Below are positions 10,865-23,631 of a DNA stretch of 64,000 bases, one piece after another. Position 1 is the stretch's first letter. Each line of letters opens with the position of its first letter. The stretch covers positions 11,801,584 through 11,865,583 of the forward strand of contig NC_058139.1 of assembly GCF_011075055.1 (NCBI RefSeq). The letters are read 5' to 3'. The translations under genes and the position numbers were made by a program. Below the pieces are notes generated by a model. That model worked only from the letters and a program-made list of their open reading frames with translations. It did not search any database and was not told the origin of the DNA. The DNA comes from Mangifera indica (taxonomy: Eukaryota > Streptophyta > Magnoliopsida > Sapindales > Anacardiaceae).

Positions 10865-13800
10865 TTAAGCCAGCCTTAACGCCATTTCTTGAAGGAGAGC
10901 TCGCTTTTGTGAAGCATTAATTATATGACTGGTTTCAGCATTCTCAAGAACATCAGTAATTATTGCTGCTGCATGACCAAGAGGTGCCTCAGCAGCCCGT
11001 TTCAGCATGAAGGCCTGCCCAAGATAAAGGAATTAGCTGACCATCCAAATCCTAAATCTCAGGATTCTCCCAAGTTTCATCAGATTAAAAAAACTCAAGT
11101 TTCTGAAAACTTGAAACATATTGCAATTGGCGGTAAGCTGCTGCTGTAAGTGTATGCAGATTGAGTTGGATGTTTTTCTTAGCAAGCACACTAGTAAAAA
11201 TGAATTTGCAGGTTGGGTAGGTGGACATGCAGATAACAAAGAGAGAGACATATAGGGAGAGAGAGAGAGGACCTGCCCATGGTGGGATATAGCTACTGTA
11301 CAGGGTTGCTGAAACCAAGGCTCCCCATCAATATGAACAGGCAGAGCAGCATAGAGCTGTATTTTAATTGACTGTCCCTGCGCAAGTCTCCGAGCACGAG
11401 AAAGCCCCACCTATTTTCACACAAACACTCCACACAATAAAAACCTTGAATGTCAAGAACTGCCCCAAACTCAAATTAAAATCAAATCAGTACAAAGCAG
11501 AGAACATGACATGTTATCTGCCCCAAAATGAAACAGAAGAAGGTTTGAGGGCCTTTGGGATACTTAAATATCAAACGAAATTGTGGTTGGTTGACACGGG
11601 CTGAATCTCTATTATTTCTGCTTTATTAGGAAAAATAAATTAAGTGCCTTTGAGACACCAAAACATTAAGCCACACAAAATTGGTTGGTTGACATTAAGT
11701 GCTTTAAGTGACATTTGACTGCAAACATTCAGGGATGAATCAGTAGCTGGTCAAAGCATCAGGCAAGTTAAAGACAGAAATCTAAAACTTTCATTATTAC
11801 AAAAGAGTATCACTAACATTTTTGATAAGAATGAGTTACAGATACCCACGACATTTGTCTTAATTAAAATATTACATTACCTGAAGCTTTCCAAGGTGCC
11901 ATGTTCCAGATATGCTCACAACCTCAAGGATCTTATCATGCATAGATTGTGGATCAAAATTATCATAATTTTCATCCTCGTTTTGCCAGAGGTCTACACC
12001 TCCCATATAGCTTCCAATGTTTGCAAGAAGTACACCTTCTGCATCCTGCAACTCTCACAATGAAACAATATTAACTCACAGAAAAGATAACACATATCAG
12101 AACAACAATTTTAAACCTTGAAAGTAAAATAAAGTCAAAGGCACAAAGTAAAATAATGGGCAGGGAAAGAAAACTCTGGAAGTGCACCTGCTTCCCTTTC
12201 TTACGTCACTAGTTCTGTTATATAATGAGTGGCTCGATTGAAAAGTAATGTTGCCAATCAGGTATCAAAAAAAGAAGCTATTTCAATAGAATTCATGTCT
12301 TGAAAATTTTATAAGCAAGGCACATCAATGTTACTTTGATAGCAACACTTCTTTTTGAAATGTGAAAAGTCTAGAAATTTAACAGGAAAAGAATTTACAT
12401 ATTCTTTGATGCCCATAATATTAATCTATTAATTAAACAGACCAACAGTTCCATAACCAAACAACCGTGACTTTTTTTTTTGGGTCAAAAGTTAAGAGAA
12501 AATTCTATAGAGCTATTATTAAAAATCCACTCAATACCCACCTCAGGAACCTCTACCTCACAGCCATCCACCTCCACTCTAACTTGCCAAGGAAAATCTT
12601 GAAAAGTCCTGTCCATTATACTCTTTGCACCTTCTCTGGCATACAGCACTTTATTCATAAACTACAGTAACAAGGAAATAATTTCAGCTTGCTGGAATCA
12701 AGATCATTAAAAAATATGAGACAAGGAACAAAAAATAAGTGTGAAAAAACTTATGATGTCATTCATGTGCATGCTGAACAGAAGTCAAACAAAAATTAGA
12801 ACGAACTATAGCTTTTAAACCTTTCTGCAACATGAGCTAGCACCAGCAAAATTACTATAAACAACCATTTTTCTAAATAAAATCACTATAAAATTTTAAA
12901 AGATGGATTATTACTTCACATGTTTCATAATTCCACTGCATAATTTATACATTGATGCTTAGTAAACCACATTTTTCTTGAAAATGGATAAAAAAATATT
13001 TCTAAAATTTTAGTTGTGTATTTTTAACAAAAGGGTGGAATGGAGTCTAAAATTTGAGTTCAAATAACACCATCCCCAATTCTTTCTCAGACGACCATGG
13101 GCCATTTAATACATGAAAGTCCCAATATGAAATAGTTCAACTGAGTAAAATGCACAAGATTCATCCTACAACTTTAAGTTAAATGCTAAAAAGGGACTTC
13201 ATGAGAAATAAACAGTTTAAAAAATCAGGCTAATAAATACAAGGCCCATGAAAATGACAGACTAATCAATATTCAACTGTTTATCTGTGCTTCTAGTCAT
13301 ACTACCTATCTAATGCTTTCGAACTTTCCACGCAAGAATTCCTGAACCTTCAGTACATAGCATTTAAAGAGTGTCAAGTATAACAGTAATAGATTTTCTA
13401 CAGCACCAAGTCTTAGGACTTTTCTTAACAAGGACATCCTGGTCCCTCGTCCATGCTGCCGTTTATTTAGAAAATCAGTTTACAATTCATTCTAATCAAA
13501 GTTGACTACCTGGTTGTAAAATTTATCAGGATTCTCCTCCCGCAGATTGTGAATGTCCAGAGCAACCTTTGCATCACACCCAATTCCTGCATACAATGCT
13601 CACCAGTGTTATTGCCAATAATGCATAAATAGCTTTGCACATAAAGAGACATAATTCTCCTGGAGGTATCAAAGCCAACAATCATTTAAAACTCAAGCCT
13701 TGCTACATTCCAAAAAATGAGTTTAAAATCTAATCCAGTATGCCAAACATTGATCCATAGTCTAGAAAGTCAATTTACTATAGCCCACATTCAAACCAAC

Positions 13801-16800
13801 CCAATCAACATGTCATATTTTTTATGTACAGTCTGCATTAATAATTTAAAAATATTTTTTTCCTCAGTAAGGGTATCTTTTCTTTTTTTTGATAAAACAT
13901 GTTTGAAACCAGGGACTATTGCCAGAACTACATAATTTTAGAAGTCAGAAAACTATTTCATGAGATAGTAAGTGTACTCTAGATAGTATGTGGCTCAAAT
14001 AAAATATGAACTCAAATCTATTGGTAGGAAACATATAATTTGAGATCCTCCCGGGATTCTAACAGAACATGTTGCATCTATAATGAAATTCTGTTAGATA
14101 GTTGTAAAAAGATAGTGTGTATGTACCAAGATAGTTGTTCATAAATTTTGGAGGTTGGAGTTGCTTTCCCTGCTGATTTAGAATTGATACCTTCCACCGA
14201 TCAAGAATGGTTACTGCAGCATTTTCTATGTCTTGCAACACTGTGCAAAGGCCACCATGTCTTTCAACAGAGCCCAAACCACCTCCCCAGGAAAGTACTC
14301 TGGCTAGATCATTTCCAGTCCCAGCAGGAAGAATGGCAACTGGAGGAGGAGAAACAAAGTTCTGCTTGTCTATAGCATTCAGAACCCAGCCAACAGTACC
14401 ATCTCCCCCACATACAAGAACTCTAAAGTGAGGCACCTTCCTGAATAGAAAAAGACCCACTTCTGGTCCTTGTGTTGAGCTCAACTCAAAAATCTGCAAG
14501 AAAGACCAGCACAAGCAACCCTTGCAATATTAAAACGGATTAAATATCTATGATTAAGAAAATAACGAAGTTAACAACTTGAGGCAACAGTCAAACATGG
14601 TTCTTGTGAATAGATTCCCAGCAAATGCTTTCAAATTGAAAGGTTTTGGTTTTAAAGCAGCAGGAAAACAGTTCATAGTTCATTTCATTAGTTCTCATTA
14701 ACTCAGAGGGAAATCATTGTTTAGTCAACAAGAACTATGACCAGATCTAAGGAAGAAATAGCTATCACATTAATTGATCCCACAGGAGTCCGTCTCAACA
14801 GAAGCAATAACAAATATGTTCTACAAATATCTAGAATCCCAACAATACCAAAGCCGGATTTCACATGCAAAACAGGGAAAAGTCATGTCAGAAATTCTAA
14901 TGAAATCTTGTAATAAAAAACACAATCAACAATAGCAAATCGATGTTATCATCAAAACAAATAGTCTTGTTTAATAGAAGTTAAAGCAGTTTTGGTTAGT
15001 TAAAACAAGGAATAGAAGAAATTTCCAAAAATGCGTTTCATTGAAATGAGTTGAAATGTATTAAAAATAATATTTTGAATACCACTCTAAAAACTAGTGT
15101 AAAATTATAAAAATTAAACTTGTTTTCTTGTTTTCTTAGTTTTTAACTCTAAGCCCGGGATTTAAAATTTATATCAAACAGGTCTTCAACTATTATAATA
15201 TTGATATACAACTTGGATACTAGAATTTTATCTTTGTTTTTGAAAACTACTTTTTATCCAATAAAAAAAAAAGTACAGAGCCCAATCTAACAAGCACACC
15301 ACCAGAACTCATCAAAGAAAAAAGAAACGCTTTAAGGGGCTTCCAAGCTTCATTAACAAGATACTGAAGCTGTACCACAAAATAGTACTCATTCATTGTA
15401 GGAAGCTGGAAAATTAACAAACTTCTTCTAGTAATCAACATTAAGAGATTCTGAAAAATAGTTAAGAAGTATACTAGAAATGATGCTGACGATTTTGTCA
15501 GATTTCGATTAACAAAATCCTCAGCATCAAGAGATTAAATAGAAAAATCGAGCCTCTTTTATAATAACAGTAATATTACTCAGATATCAACAATTCAAAA
15601 ACAAAAATACAATATTAAATCGACAATACAGTAATGCTTTACCATGATTTAAAATAAAATCAACTCCACAGTATAGATTTGACAGATCAAAGCATAGTGA
15701 AGACAATCAAATTTTATAGAAGTGACTTGATGTTGGATACAGGAAAAGAAAACCTGGACAGGATTCAAAAGAAGGTTCAATCGTTGCTTGAGGGTACATC
15801 CACATTGAGCCCCACTCTTCTTGTTGATGAAAACTAACAAGGGCCTTGCATCAGGAGGCAAATCAACTAACTCAAATCTCTGTTTCATCCCTAATGTTTG
15901 AGACTCGTCCTTCTGATTGCTCGAACTGCTTCTTTTAAAGCTGGGCATTGATTCCATCTTCTTATCTAATTCACTCCCTTGGGAAGAAACCACTGTATTC
16001 ATGCTACCATTACAGTTTTCCTCTCGTCCAGAAGAGCCGTTTACTGCTTTATCAGCATCAGCTGTGCTTTCTGTAGATGGGTCACAGGTATTACCACTAT
16101 CAACCATGTCAATAGAAAATTCACTACCATGCTTGTATCTCTTGCCCTGACTCCTAATACTTGCACGCACTGAAGATATAGCTTCATTTGCTCCATGAGT
16201 GATTGAGCTTAAAAATCCAGCTGCCAATGTATGGTTCACCTCCTTAACATAAAGTGGTGATACAATCAACCTTCTGAATGGGCCTAAATCACAAACATCG
16301 CCAGTTTCATTTGACATATTATTATGGCAATCAACATGAACTAGTCGTTGACACCAGAAGCAGCACCATATAGGAGATCCACCAAGAAAAGACCCACTAC
16401 ATGGCTCTTCGCAATAACTACAGAAGGAAGATTCACTGGGTTGATCTGTAGTTTCTGTCCATCGAACTGCCCACTGATGCATCACATGCTCAAAACCAAT
16501 CATAGACACACACTTGCAATCCTTGTGGGCACTTAACGAGCAACTCAAGTGAGCTGCGGCACCACAAATGTTGCATTGGTGAATAAAACTGTCTGCAGCC
16601 GCCATAGGCCCGAGCGTTTGAGAAGGGGACATGGACTTTAAGCAAACACAACAATTTAAATTCTTCCCACGAGATACAGATTCTGGAACCCAACTATGTT
16701 GAGCTAAAGGAACTTTGTGCCTTCTCTTTGGGTTCTTCTTTGACCTGGCTATGGCTTTCATCCAACTTAAATTAATGTTTCTTCTCCACTGGAAGGCCGT

Positions 16801-16932
16801 GTAAGCTATGGTCAAAATACCAACTAAGGCAGCAGTGAAACAAGAAACGATAAAGAGATGAGACTCGGTTGTTTCAGTTGGACTCCAGTTGTTCCAACTT
16901 GGAAACCACATTTCAATATCTCTATCATCCAT
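10865..16932 (-). CDS. DGK1: Diacylglycerol kinase (DGK1/DGK2 type), seven coding exons
   Basis: The enzyme phosphorylates diacylglycerol to phosphatidic acid at membranes. Exons, in transcript order: 16932-15754, 14493-14127, 13586-13510, 12661-12542, 12045-11881, 11410-11273, 11014-10865. All junctions are GT-AG and phases agree, giving 2196 nt and 731 residues, close to Arabidopsis DGK1 (728). Residues 26-48 form a membrane segment, followed by the basic [20 protein letters not shown]. Two cysteine-rich C1 domains span about 79-144 and 152-217. A Ser-rich linker (about 265-345) precedes the catalytic domain, which starts at [14 protein letters not shown] (363 on). The nucleotide-binding GGDGT is at residues 422-426, followed by [13 protein letters not shown]. 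The accessory domain runs from about 516 to 680, with [23 protein letters not shown] and VHIDGEPW. The C terminus reads QEMALRLA. It resembles DGK1 more than DGK2 by eye. Nothing looks damaged. Confidence 0.94.
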
Positions 16933-17800
16933 TTTTGAAAGTATATGTACTCACATTCTCCACCAAGATGGCTTCCAATTGAAAGAACAAATCATCCCCC
17001 TAAAAAGCCATTTAACTTTGTAACTATGTACATGTCCTACAATATTCCACCATCCAAGTACACGATCTTCACCATAAACTCTTAAAATTAAATTCACAAG
17101 AAACCCAAATTCAGACCTCTCTAACCAGCTTTTAAATTGACGCAATCCAACACTTAAAAACAGACTGTGCTAATTATAAATTGAAGCTATCCAACACTTA
17201 AAAACAAACTGTGCTAATCACACCAGCACTTATTACTAACAATATATGCACTACTAAACCATGATCCGCAAACCTTGATCAGCCCCAAAGTTGAAACAAA
17301 AGCACCTGAGAAAACTTCAAGAAAAAATATCTGTTACGCCGATCATACTTTAAAATTGATTTAAAAGAAAAAAAAGATTATATATCACAAATTTATCAAT
17401 GATAAACACAATATTAATCCAACAACAAAAAAAAAATTCATCAAATTTTACATAAAAAAGCTAAGATTGAAAGTAAACAGACAAATTTCCACACTCAGCT
17501 AAGAACATCAACAGCTTTGACCTAATCTCCCCCGTCATTAATTCATAACTAGAAAAGCAAATAAATGAAAAAAAAAAAAAACAAAGAAACTTACAATTTC
17601 AACACTGGCTCAGGCAATGAGATAAATATGATCGATAAAATCAAAGAAATAAAGAAAACCCTAGAAGTGGTAAATAATAGATGATCTAGAGAAAGCAGCT
17701 TTTGGTAAATAAGAAAACTCAGGATCGAAGCAAAGCGCTTCTTTATTCAAATATTCGAAATCGTGAGACAGCATAGCTGCCGAGTTAATTATTTAATATT
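16933..17800 (-). promoter_or_regulatory. Kinase gene leader with probable 5'-UTR intron
   Basis: A consensus donor GTAAGT starts at 17594 on the minus strand. It follows an exon-like stretch, suggesting a leader intron of up to about 0.6 kb before the ATG at 16932; the acceptor is not clear. A telo-box-like AAACCCTA lies at 17656-17663. No other gene is seen. Confidence 0.4.
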
Positions 17801-17940
17801 TTATTTTAATTGTAAAAAATAAAAAATAAAAACAAAAAAAGGAATGGGGAGATTCCTCGATTCTAGAAGGGGCGTGTTGGCGTGGCGAGTGCCGACAGCG
17901 CAGATGGAGCGTAGATTCTGAATCTTTATGATTAAGAGAT

Positions 17941-17950
17941 GCCACGTGGA
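17941..17950. promoter_or_regulatory. G-box / ABRE-like palindrome
   Basis: The core CACGTG lies at 17943-17948 within GCCACGTGGA, about 350 bp upstream of the inferred leader donor of the kinase gene. G-boxes bind plant bZIP and bHLH factors. The link to the kinase is by position only. Confidence 0.4.
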
Positions 17951-18692
17951 GAGAGAATAAAGATGGGGGACCCAGGGTGGCAAGCTTTAAGTAGTTGACA
18001 GGTCAATTTTTTGGGGGTACTGAAACTCGGTGGGGGAACTTTCTATTTACGGTCCCCTTAAAACGACAATTGGTTTTCTCAGTCGGCAAATGGGCAAAGC
18101 AATGGGCGGTGGCCACGGGAGGTGGAACTCATGTGAGCCCTAGCATTTATGACCTCTTAAATTCATTGTGGGCTAAATAATGTTGGATTGGGATCCAATC
18201 TACCTGAATTTAAAAGTGAATTTGGTTCAAATTACATGTAAATGAGGGTGGGAATTTGGTTGTTAAAAAAAAAGAATGCACGCTTAATTTGCCGACGTAT
18301 GAGAGAGGGTGATCAAGCACGCTCTCATAAATTTTTACGTTAAATGCTTGAGTGATGGCGGCATTTAACCAATTAAAGGACATAAATGTACACTGCTGCC
18401 AACCAAGTATAATAAATAATTAAGTTGGTCATTTATGATAAGGACAGAATTTTGGTAAATAATTCAAAGAGAGTACAAAAATGTCATCCCAAAGTATGGA
18501 GGCTGAAATTAGGTTGAAAACTGGCAGTTATCAATAGCTGAAGAGGTAAAGTAAAATCCTAAGAATTTAAAAAAAAAAGGATATTTTTTAAAATTGAGAT
18601 ATAGGAAGAAATATTAATTTTAAAATTTTTAAAAAATAAGATAAAATTATATATTTTTAATATTATTATTAAAATAATTGTTTTATTTTTTA
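17951..18692. other. Intergenic, no gene seen
   Basis: Low-complexity and AT-rich sequence follows the kinase promoter. A 61-codon open frame near 17995-18180 has no recognisable protein features and is not called. Confidence 0.5.
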
Positions 18693-18872
18693 GCAATGTT
18701 ATGTGTACCCATTTTTTGTTACAATTTATGTATATAGTGATGTGTCATCATGTAATTAGGTGATTTTAAAATATGTGTTATTATATGATAAAAAAATATT
18801 CAATCATATGATAATACCTCATCTATGTATATAAATTGTGTACCAAAAATAGGTATACATAGTTTTATTGTT
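18693..18872. mobile_element. Foldback MITE, best-preserved copy (family A)
   Basis: About 180 bp with long inverted arms. The left arm reads TTATGTGTACCCATTTTTTG and then a TATATAGTGATGTGTCATCATG stretch. The reverse complement of the right arm reads CTATGTATACCTATTTTTGG and then ACATAGATGAGGTATTATCATATG. No coding capacity. This copy shows the outer ends that most other copies have lost. Confidence 0.7.
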
Positions 18873-18884
18873 TATTTTTATATT

Positions 18885-18996
18885 TAACAAAAATTTTAAT
18901 GGAAGTTTAAAGATGTATTGGTGTTTAGATTTTTAAACTGACAAAGATATACTTATGAAATTGGACTAAAGCTTAGTAAAAAATAGTCCTTTGGCC
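18885..18996. mobile_element. Solo right arm of long-TIR (Mutator-like) family
   Basis: The stretch ends in AAAAATAGTCCTTTGGCC, the terminal motif of the GGCC-ended family, with degenerate internal arm sequence before it. No matching left arm was found nearby. Confidence 0.45.
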
Positions 18997-19526
18997 ATCA
19001 TTTAAAAGGATTTACATGATTTTAGCCAAACCATTGTCTAATATATGGATGTAACCAAACATTTCAAATAATACCATATAATTGATATCATCTCTAACCT
19101 TTAAACAATTTTAAAACCCTAATAATGAATTTTAATTCTTATCAATTAGTTTTCATTAAAAAACCACGAAATAATGTTAAGATCTCTTGTATTTCTAACC
19201 GTTGAACAGATTGAAAACCCTAACATTGTTCATCACTAAAATTCTTACTTTCGTCAATCAATGTTCATTCAATAATCACGAAATCAAGAAAGAAACTCAA
19301 ATGAATTTAGATATGAAAATGTATATTTAGTTATCTTATTATTGGTATTAACAATATAAGGGATTTTAAGAGGAAAATTGTTGAAATCATGGAAGGAAGA
19401 AAGTTTCATGGGGTGGAAGGATTCAACCCAGTACACAAATTCACGCCTACTTGACTAAAATGTACTTTTTGTAGGGTCGTAAATGATATTTTACATAATT
19501 GGGGTTATATGATATTTTATCGGTAG

Positions 19527-19800
19527 GGTTCTTGTAGGGCTGGATTTGAGCCGAGTAGAGGTCGAGCTTGTTACACTTGATCTTGAACTCAGTTCGAGTT
19601 CGATTCGACTTATTTCATTTAATTAATTCGTTATTAAAACGATATTGTTTTAATACATATGGATCAAAATGATGTCGTTTTGTATAAAAAAAATTTAACA
19701 CAAAAAGTTTGATGAGCAAGCTCGAGCTTGAAAATATTGGCTCAAGCTCAAACTCGTCGAGCTTGCTTAGGACTGGTTCGAGTCCAACCCTAGGTTTTTG
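19527..19800. mobile_element. hAT-like MITE with 8-bp target duplication
   Basis: The element occupies 19535-19792 (258 bp). Its ends are imperfect inverted repeats: TAGGGCTGGATTTGAGCC at the left and TAGGGTTGGACTCGAACC as the reverse complement of the right. Flanking 8-bp repeats GGTTCTTG (19527-19534) and GGTTTTTG (19793-19800) differ at one base. An 8-bp duplication is the hallmark of the hAT superfamily. The interior has the CTCGAGCTTG/CAAGCTCGAG type of repeat. There is no coding capacity. Confidence 0.75.
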
Positions 19801-19944
19801 AATATATAATGGCTTACGAGTTAAATGAAATTATCCATTGTAGACTTTTTGTATATTAATTGTATATTCATAAGTAATTTTAATATTTCATTTGTCTGTC
19901 ATGGCAAGATTAAATAAAATAAAATCTACAATGATGTTGTTATT

Positions 19945-20265
19945 GATTATAATTTAAACCTTAAATCATAAATCCTAATCTATGATCCATAAAATCTAAA
20001 TTCTAAATTCTAAATTGTGAACCATAAATCCTAAATCATAATACTAAACCCTAAATTTCAAACCATAAATCCTAAAACATAATTTGTGAATTGTAAAGCA
20101 TAAATCGTGAATCATGAATTGTAGACCATAAAATGTAAACCATAAACTTTGTACTGTAAACGATAAATCCAAATTCTAAACCATAAACTCAAAATCCAAA
20201 ACCATAAATAAAAAAATTGTGAGCTATAAAATCTAAATTGTAAACTCTAAACCGTGAACAAATAT
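19945..20265. repeat. Degenerate telomere-like interstitial repeat
   Basis: About 320 bp consist of loosely repeated units such as CCATAAATCCTAAA, TAAACCCTAAA and TCTAAATTCTAAA. The plant telomere unit TTTAGGG (reverse CCCTAAA) is recognisable in some of them. The array is heavily degenerate and may be an old interstitial telomeric or simple tandem tract. Confidence 0.6.
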
Positions 20266-20504
20266 ATTCTGAAAAATGAATAACCCAGAACAAAAAAGAG
20301 AGGTTCAATTCTTCAACCACTTCTAATGTTTATGTCCCTAATGTTTCTCATAGTTTGTTTAGATAGGTATATATGGAGAGCCAGTGATTACCCCATTACA
20401 TACAATTCATAGTCGATCGAACAAACAAAACATAACTTATGAAATTGATTAATTATGAAGAGTTCAGGACCATGCTTGTTTTACTTATTCAAAAAATTAG
20501 AACC

Positions 20505-20710
20505 GCGTGTACAAATAATGAACATAAATTTGTACACAAATAATGATTTGTCATCGTATGATTAAGTATTATTTTATTTTTAATTTAAAATCACTTAATC
20601 ATATAGTGATATATAATTATTTATAAACAAGTTTATGCTAATTATTTGTGTACATAATTTTACTGATAATTACGTATAAAATTATACATATTATTTATGT
20701 ATATACTACT
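20505..20710. mobile_element. Foldback MITE copy (family A)
   Basis: The core TATTATTTTATTTTTAATTT is flanked by ATTTGTCATCGTATGATTAAG and CACTTAATCATATAGTGATA arms and by outer GTACACAAATAAT and ATTATTTGTGTACA repeats. A second, similar outer end follows at about 20660-20705, so the right end may be duplicated. Confidence 0.6.
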
Positions 20711-21234
20711 ACTCAAAAGTAATTATTGCAAGAGTGAAGTTCTGAAAACATTTCTTGTAGAAAAATTAAACGATCCGAAAACAATTATTTAATGGGATAA
20801 TGTTTTAATACTCTGTTTGAAATTTTCAGATTTTGTCTTAACTATTTAAGATCAAATCAGCAAAATTTTAGGACCTCAAAACTCCCCCATACGATCCTTA
20901 TATCTGAGATAAAATCAAACCCTAGAAAGTCTGAGTGGCCAATTAAGAAGTATTAGTCATAGTGCAAAAGACTTATTCATGGCGAAGAAATCAAAGAGAA
21001 AATACTCTATCCTGATTTGTTTTTCAATTCTTTTACGTAATAAAGTTGTATTAGGATTCCAACTGGTGCATATCTCCGTAGTAGCTTCAGTCAATTCATT
21101 TGCTTATTTATAGGATCCATATTTACGTGTTTTATTGGCATTATAACTAGCTATTTCGTGTTCTCCACTGCCACATAAACATTCTATTATATATGGAGGT
21201 TGATCATTGTTTACATTGATTAATTTAATTGTAC
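20711..21234 (+). promoter_or_regulatory. Upstream region of the NAC-like gene
   Basis: No gene is seen between the MITE and the NAC start at 21235. The stretch would hold promoter and leader. Nothing diagnostic is visible apart from AT-rich TATA-like tracts. Confidence 0.35.
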
Positions 21235-23631
21235 ATGGAGCTTCCAGCTGGATACAAATTTATGCCTACAGATGAAGAATTGGTGCTACATTTGTTTAAC
21301 AAAGTTTTTGGGAAACCACTTCCGGCTGAGGGGATTCAAGAGATCGTTGCTAGTAAACTTTTTGAGAAGCCTCCAAAGAGCTTAGGTGACTAATTTAATT
21401 TGTATATTTTCTGTGTTTTTTGTTAGTGTTTTATCTTTGCATGTGAACGTGTATAGATCTATTGAAAAGATACTATGGAGAGCACAGGGTAGGATATGCA
21501 AGAATTTTTTTTTCAACAGGTTAACCCGCTTTGCAAAAACTTTGAGCCTGAAGAAAATGGTGGATTAGATTCGATTCATTTCATTTCATTCGAAACGGGA
21601 TGCCATAGGTAGGTGATTAAAATGAAAATTTTCTAAGTCTATTGATCATTATTGCCACAAGATTTTACACCATGGAAAATGCATTTGCACTGATAAACAT
21701 GCGAGCTGACGTTGGAATATTGATGATCAGTAATGCTTTTCTACAACAATGTTAATGCTTTTAATTCAAGAAACAATTTTTCTTAAGTCAGATTGCCTTT
21801 CATTGTTCTTCATTTTTTAAAGATACCAATAATTGTTTTAAAAACATTACTTTCTCTCTGATTTGATGAGTCAATACTAACCTCAATAATTCCACAAAAA
21901 AAGTGTTTTTAAAGACACCAATTTCAATCAATATTTTTTTTCAGTCTGTTATCAATTTATGATGCAGTAATGCTTTGAAACATAACAATACATGTGCCAT
22001 TAATTTGATTTGCATTTGTTATCTTCTCAATTATTTCCTTAAGCTGGCTCTAAGTTCCCCCAATTCCAACAGTTTTTTGAGGAATTTGTGTTTGAAGACC
22101 TGAAGAATTGAGTTAATATACTTTTGGGCTAAGTAAATATTCTGGGAAGCATGGAAGCACACCCCATGGTGTCGAAACTAGTACAATATGTTTCGGGCGC
22201 CCTTCAGTTTCATGCTTTGAAATGCCTTTTAAATGTTTCAAAAACATTAGTTGACATTCCCGAATACCAATCGAAAACCCTAACCTAACATTTACACATA
22301 TCCTCTCCTCTGTACTCTGGCATCGAAACTCGTCTCCTCTCCGGGGTCTTTAGTCTCCACTCTGGTGTTGAAACTGTGTCCTCTCCAGTCTATTGTACTT
22401 TGTCATTTTCTTCCGCCATTAAAATTTGTTCATTGGTCAAGGGTTTTACACTTCCACATTGTTTGGTTACTTTATTTATCTTTAAATTCTGTTGTTAATT
22501 TCTTCATTTTTAGCCTATGTATTCAGATCTCAAAGATTTCACATGCACATTTTAGGGTTTTTTTCAGTTTGCATTCTGAAAATTTTTTTCGCTTGTTTTC
22601 TAGACCTATTGTCAACTTTTTATTTCATTTTTTAAAATGCTAGTTCGTACTGTTTATCTGTGTATTTCTTTTCTTATTTGCAAAGTTCAAGGTGCTGCTG
22701 CAATTTTTGCTTTTTACAAATTTATTGGCTCGATATTTTCGTCTATCAGCTTGCCATGCATTGAGGTTTTTCAAATTGATCAAGATAGAAGCTTTGCTAC
22801 AAACATAGGACTGAAATGGGGAAGTAATGGCAGAAAGGAATTTCCTGTCAAAGAAATAAACAAGTTATAGCTAAAATTAGTGGATATAATTTCTTAAATT
22901 GTAACTGAAAACAACTTCATCAAGGCTTTTCAAAGCTACATTGCTCGTCAGTCTTTTATATTTATTCATTATTTTTGTTTACTCGTTTCCATTTCCTAGT
23001 CTTGAAAAAATACGTGTCTAGTTTTGTGTTTCTGTTTCTGTACTACTTAAAATATTTAATAACAACTTCATCAAGGTTTTTCAAAGCTACATTGCTTGTC
23101 AATCTTTCATATCATTTAAATGTTTATAGTGATATGGTTCTACAAAACATACATTTTAATTTTACAGTGACATGGTCAAGTGGGGAAAAGGAGAAGTATT
23201 TCTTCATTCGTGATGATGAAAATATACCTTGTGAAAGTGAAATTATTCGGATAGTTGGAAATGGAATTGGATTCTGGAAATCAAGCGGAGAAGAGAAACC
23301 CATCTCAGTAAAAGGATTTGTCTTTGCTTTCATAAAACATCTTATTTATTTCTCTGGAAGTTTTTCAGAAGCAAAGAAAACACATTGGAAGATGGACTTG
23401 TATCGCTTACCCACCCAATTTTACACCAAGTTTCAGGTATAGTAAGACAGAAATTTGTGCTACATTTCTTTGTATTACAAGTGAAGAGTCAAATGATCAA
23501 TTTTGACATTTTATATCAAATTCCACACATGGGTTTTTATTTATTTCATTCCGAAAGAATATTTTATGCAGGCGACAAATTGGGAATTAGGGAGAATGAG
23601 AAGAGGAATAGACTACACGAGCTGTTATTAA
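21235..23631 (+). CDS. Minimal NAC-domain protein, three exons, 159 residues
   Basis: NAC proteins are plant transcription factors. Exons 21235-21385, 23168-23436 and 23572-23631 join in phase with GT-AG junctions to 480 nt. Exon 1 encodes the subdomain A/B part: MELPAGYKFMPTDEELVLHL then GKPLPAEGIQEI. Exon 2 encodes GEKEKYFF (subdomain C), then GFWKSSGEEKPIS in place of the usual GYWKATGxDKxI DNA-binding loop, and THWKMDLYRLP in place of TxWxMHEYRL (subdomain D). Exon 3 gives NWELGRMRRG, a weak match to the subdomain E motif WVxCRxFxK, and then a stop. No activation region follows, whereas typical NAC proteins have a long C-terminal tail. Intron 1 is unusually long (about 1.8 kb) and contains a repeat. 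If the second intron is not spliced, translation stops one codon after exon 2 (TAG at 23440-23442). It may be a divergent gene or a decaying one. Confidence 0.68.
22911..23115. repeat. Direct repeat inside NAC intron 1
   Basis: A tract of about 50 bp starting AACAACTTCATCAAGG and continuing TTTTCAAAGCTACATTGCT occurs at about 22911 and again at about 23061, 150 bp apart, with few mismatches. It suggests a local duplication within the intron. Confidence 0.7.

Noticed and set aside
14148..14431. Plus-strand frames over kinase exon 2
   Set aside because: They are antisense to the catalytic domain exon and have no features.
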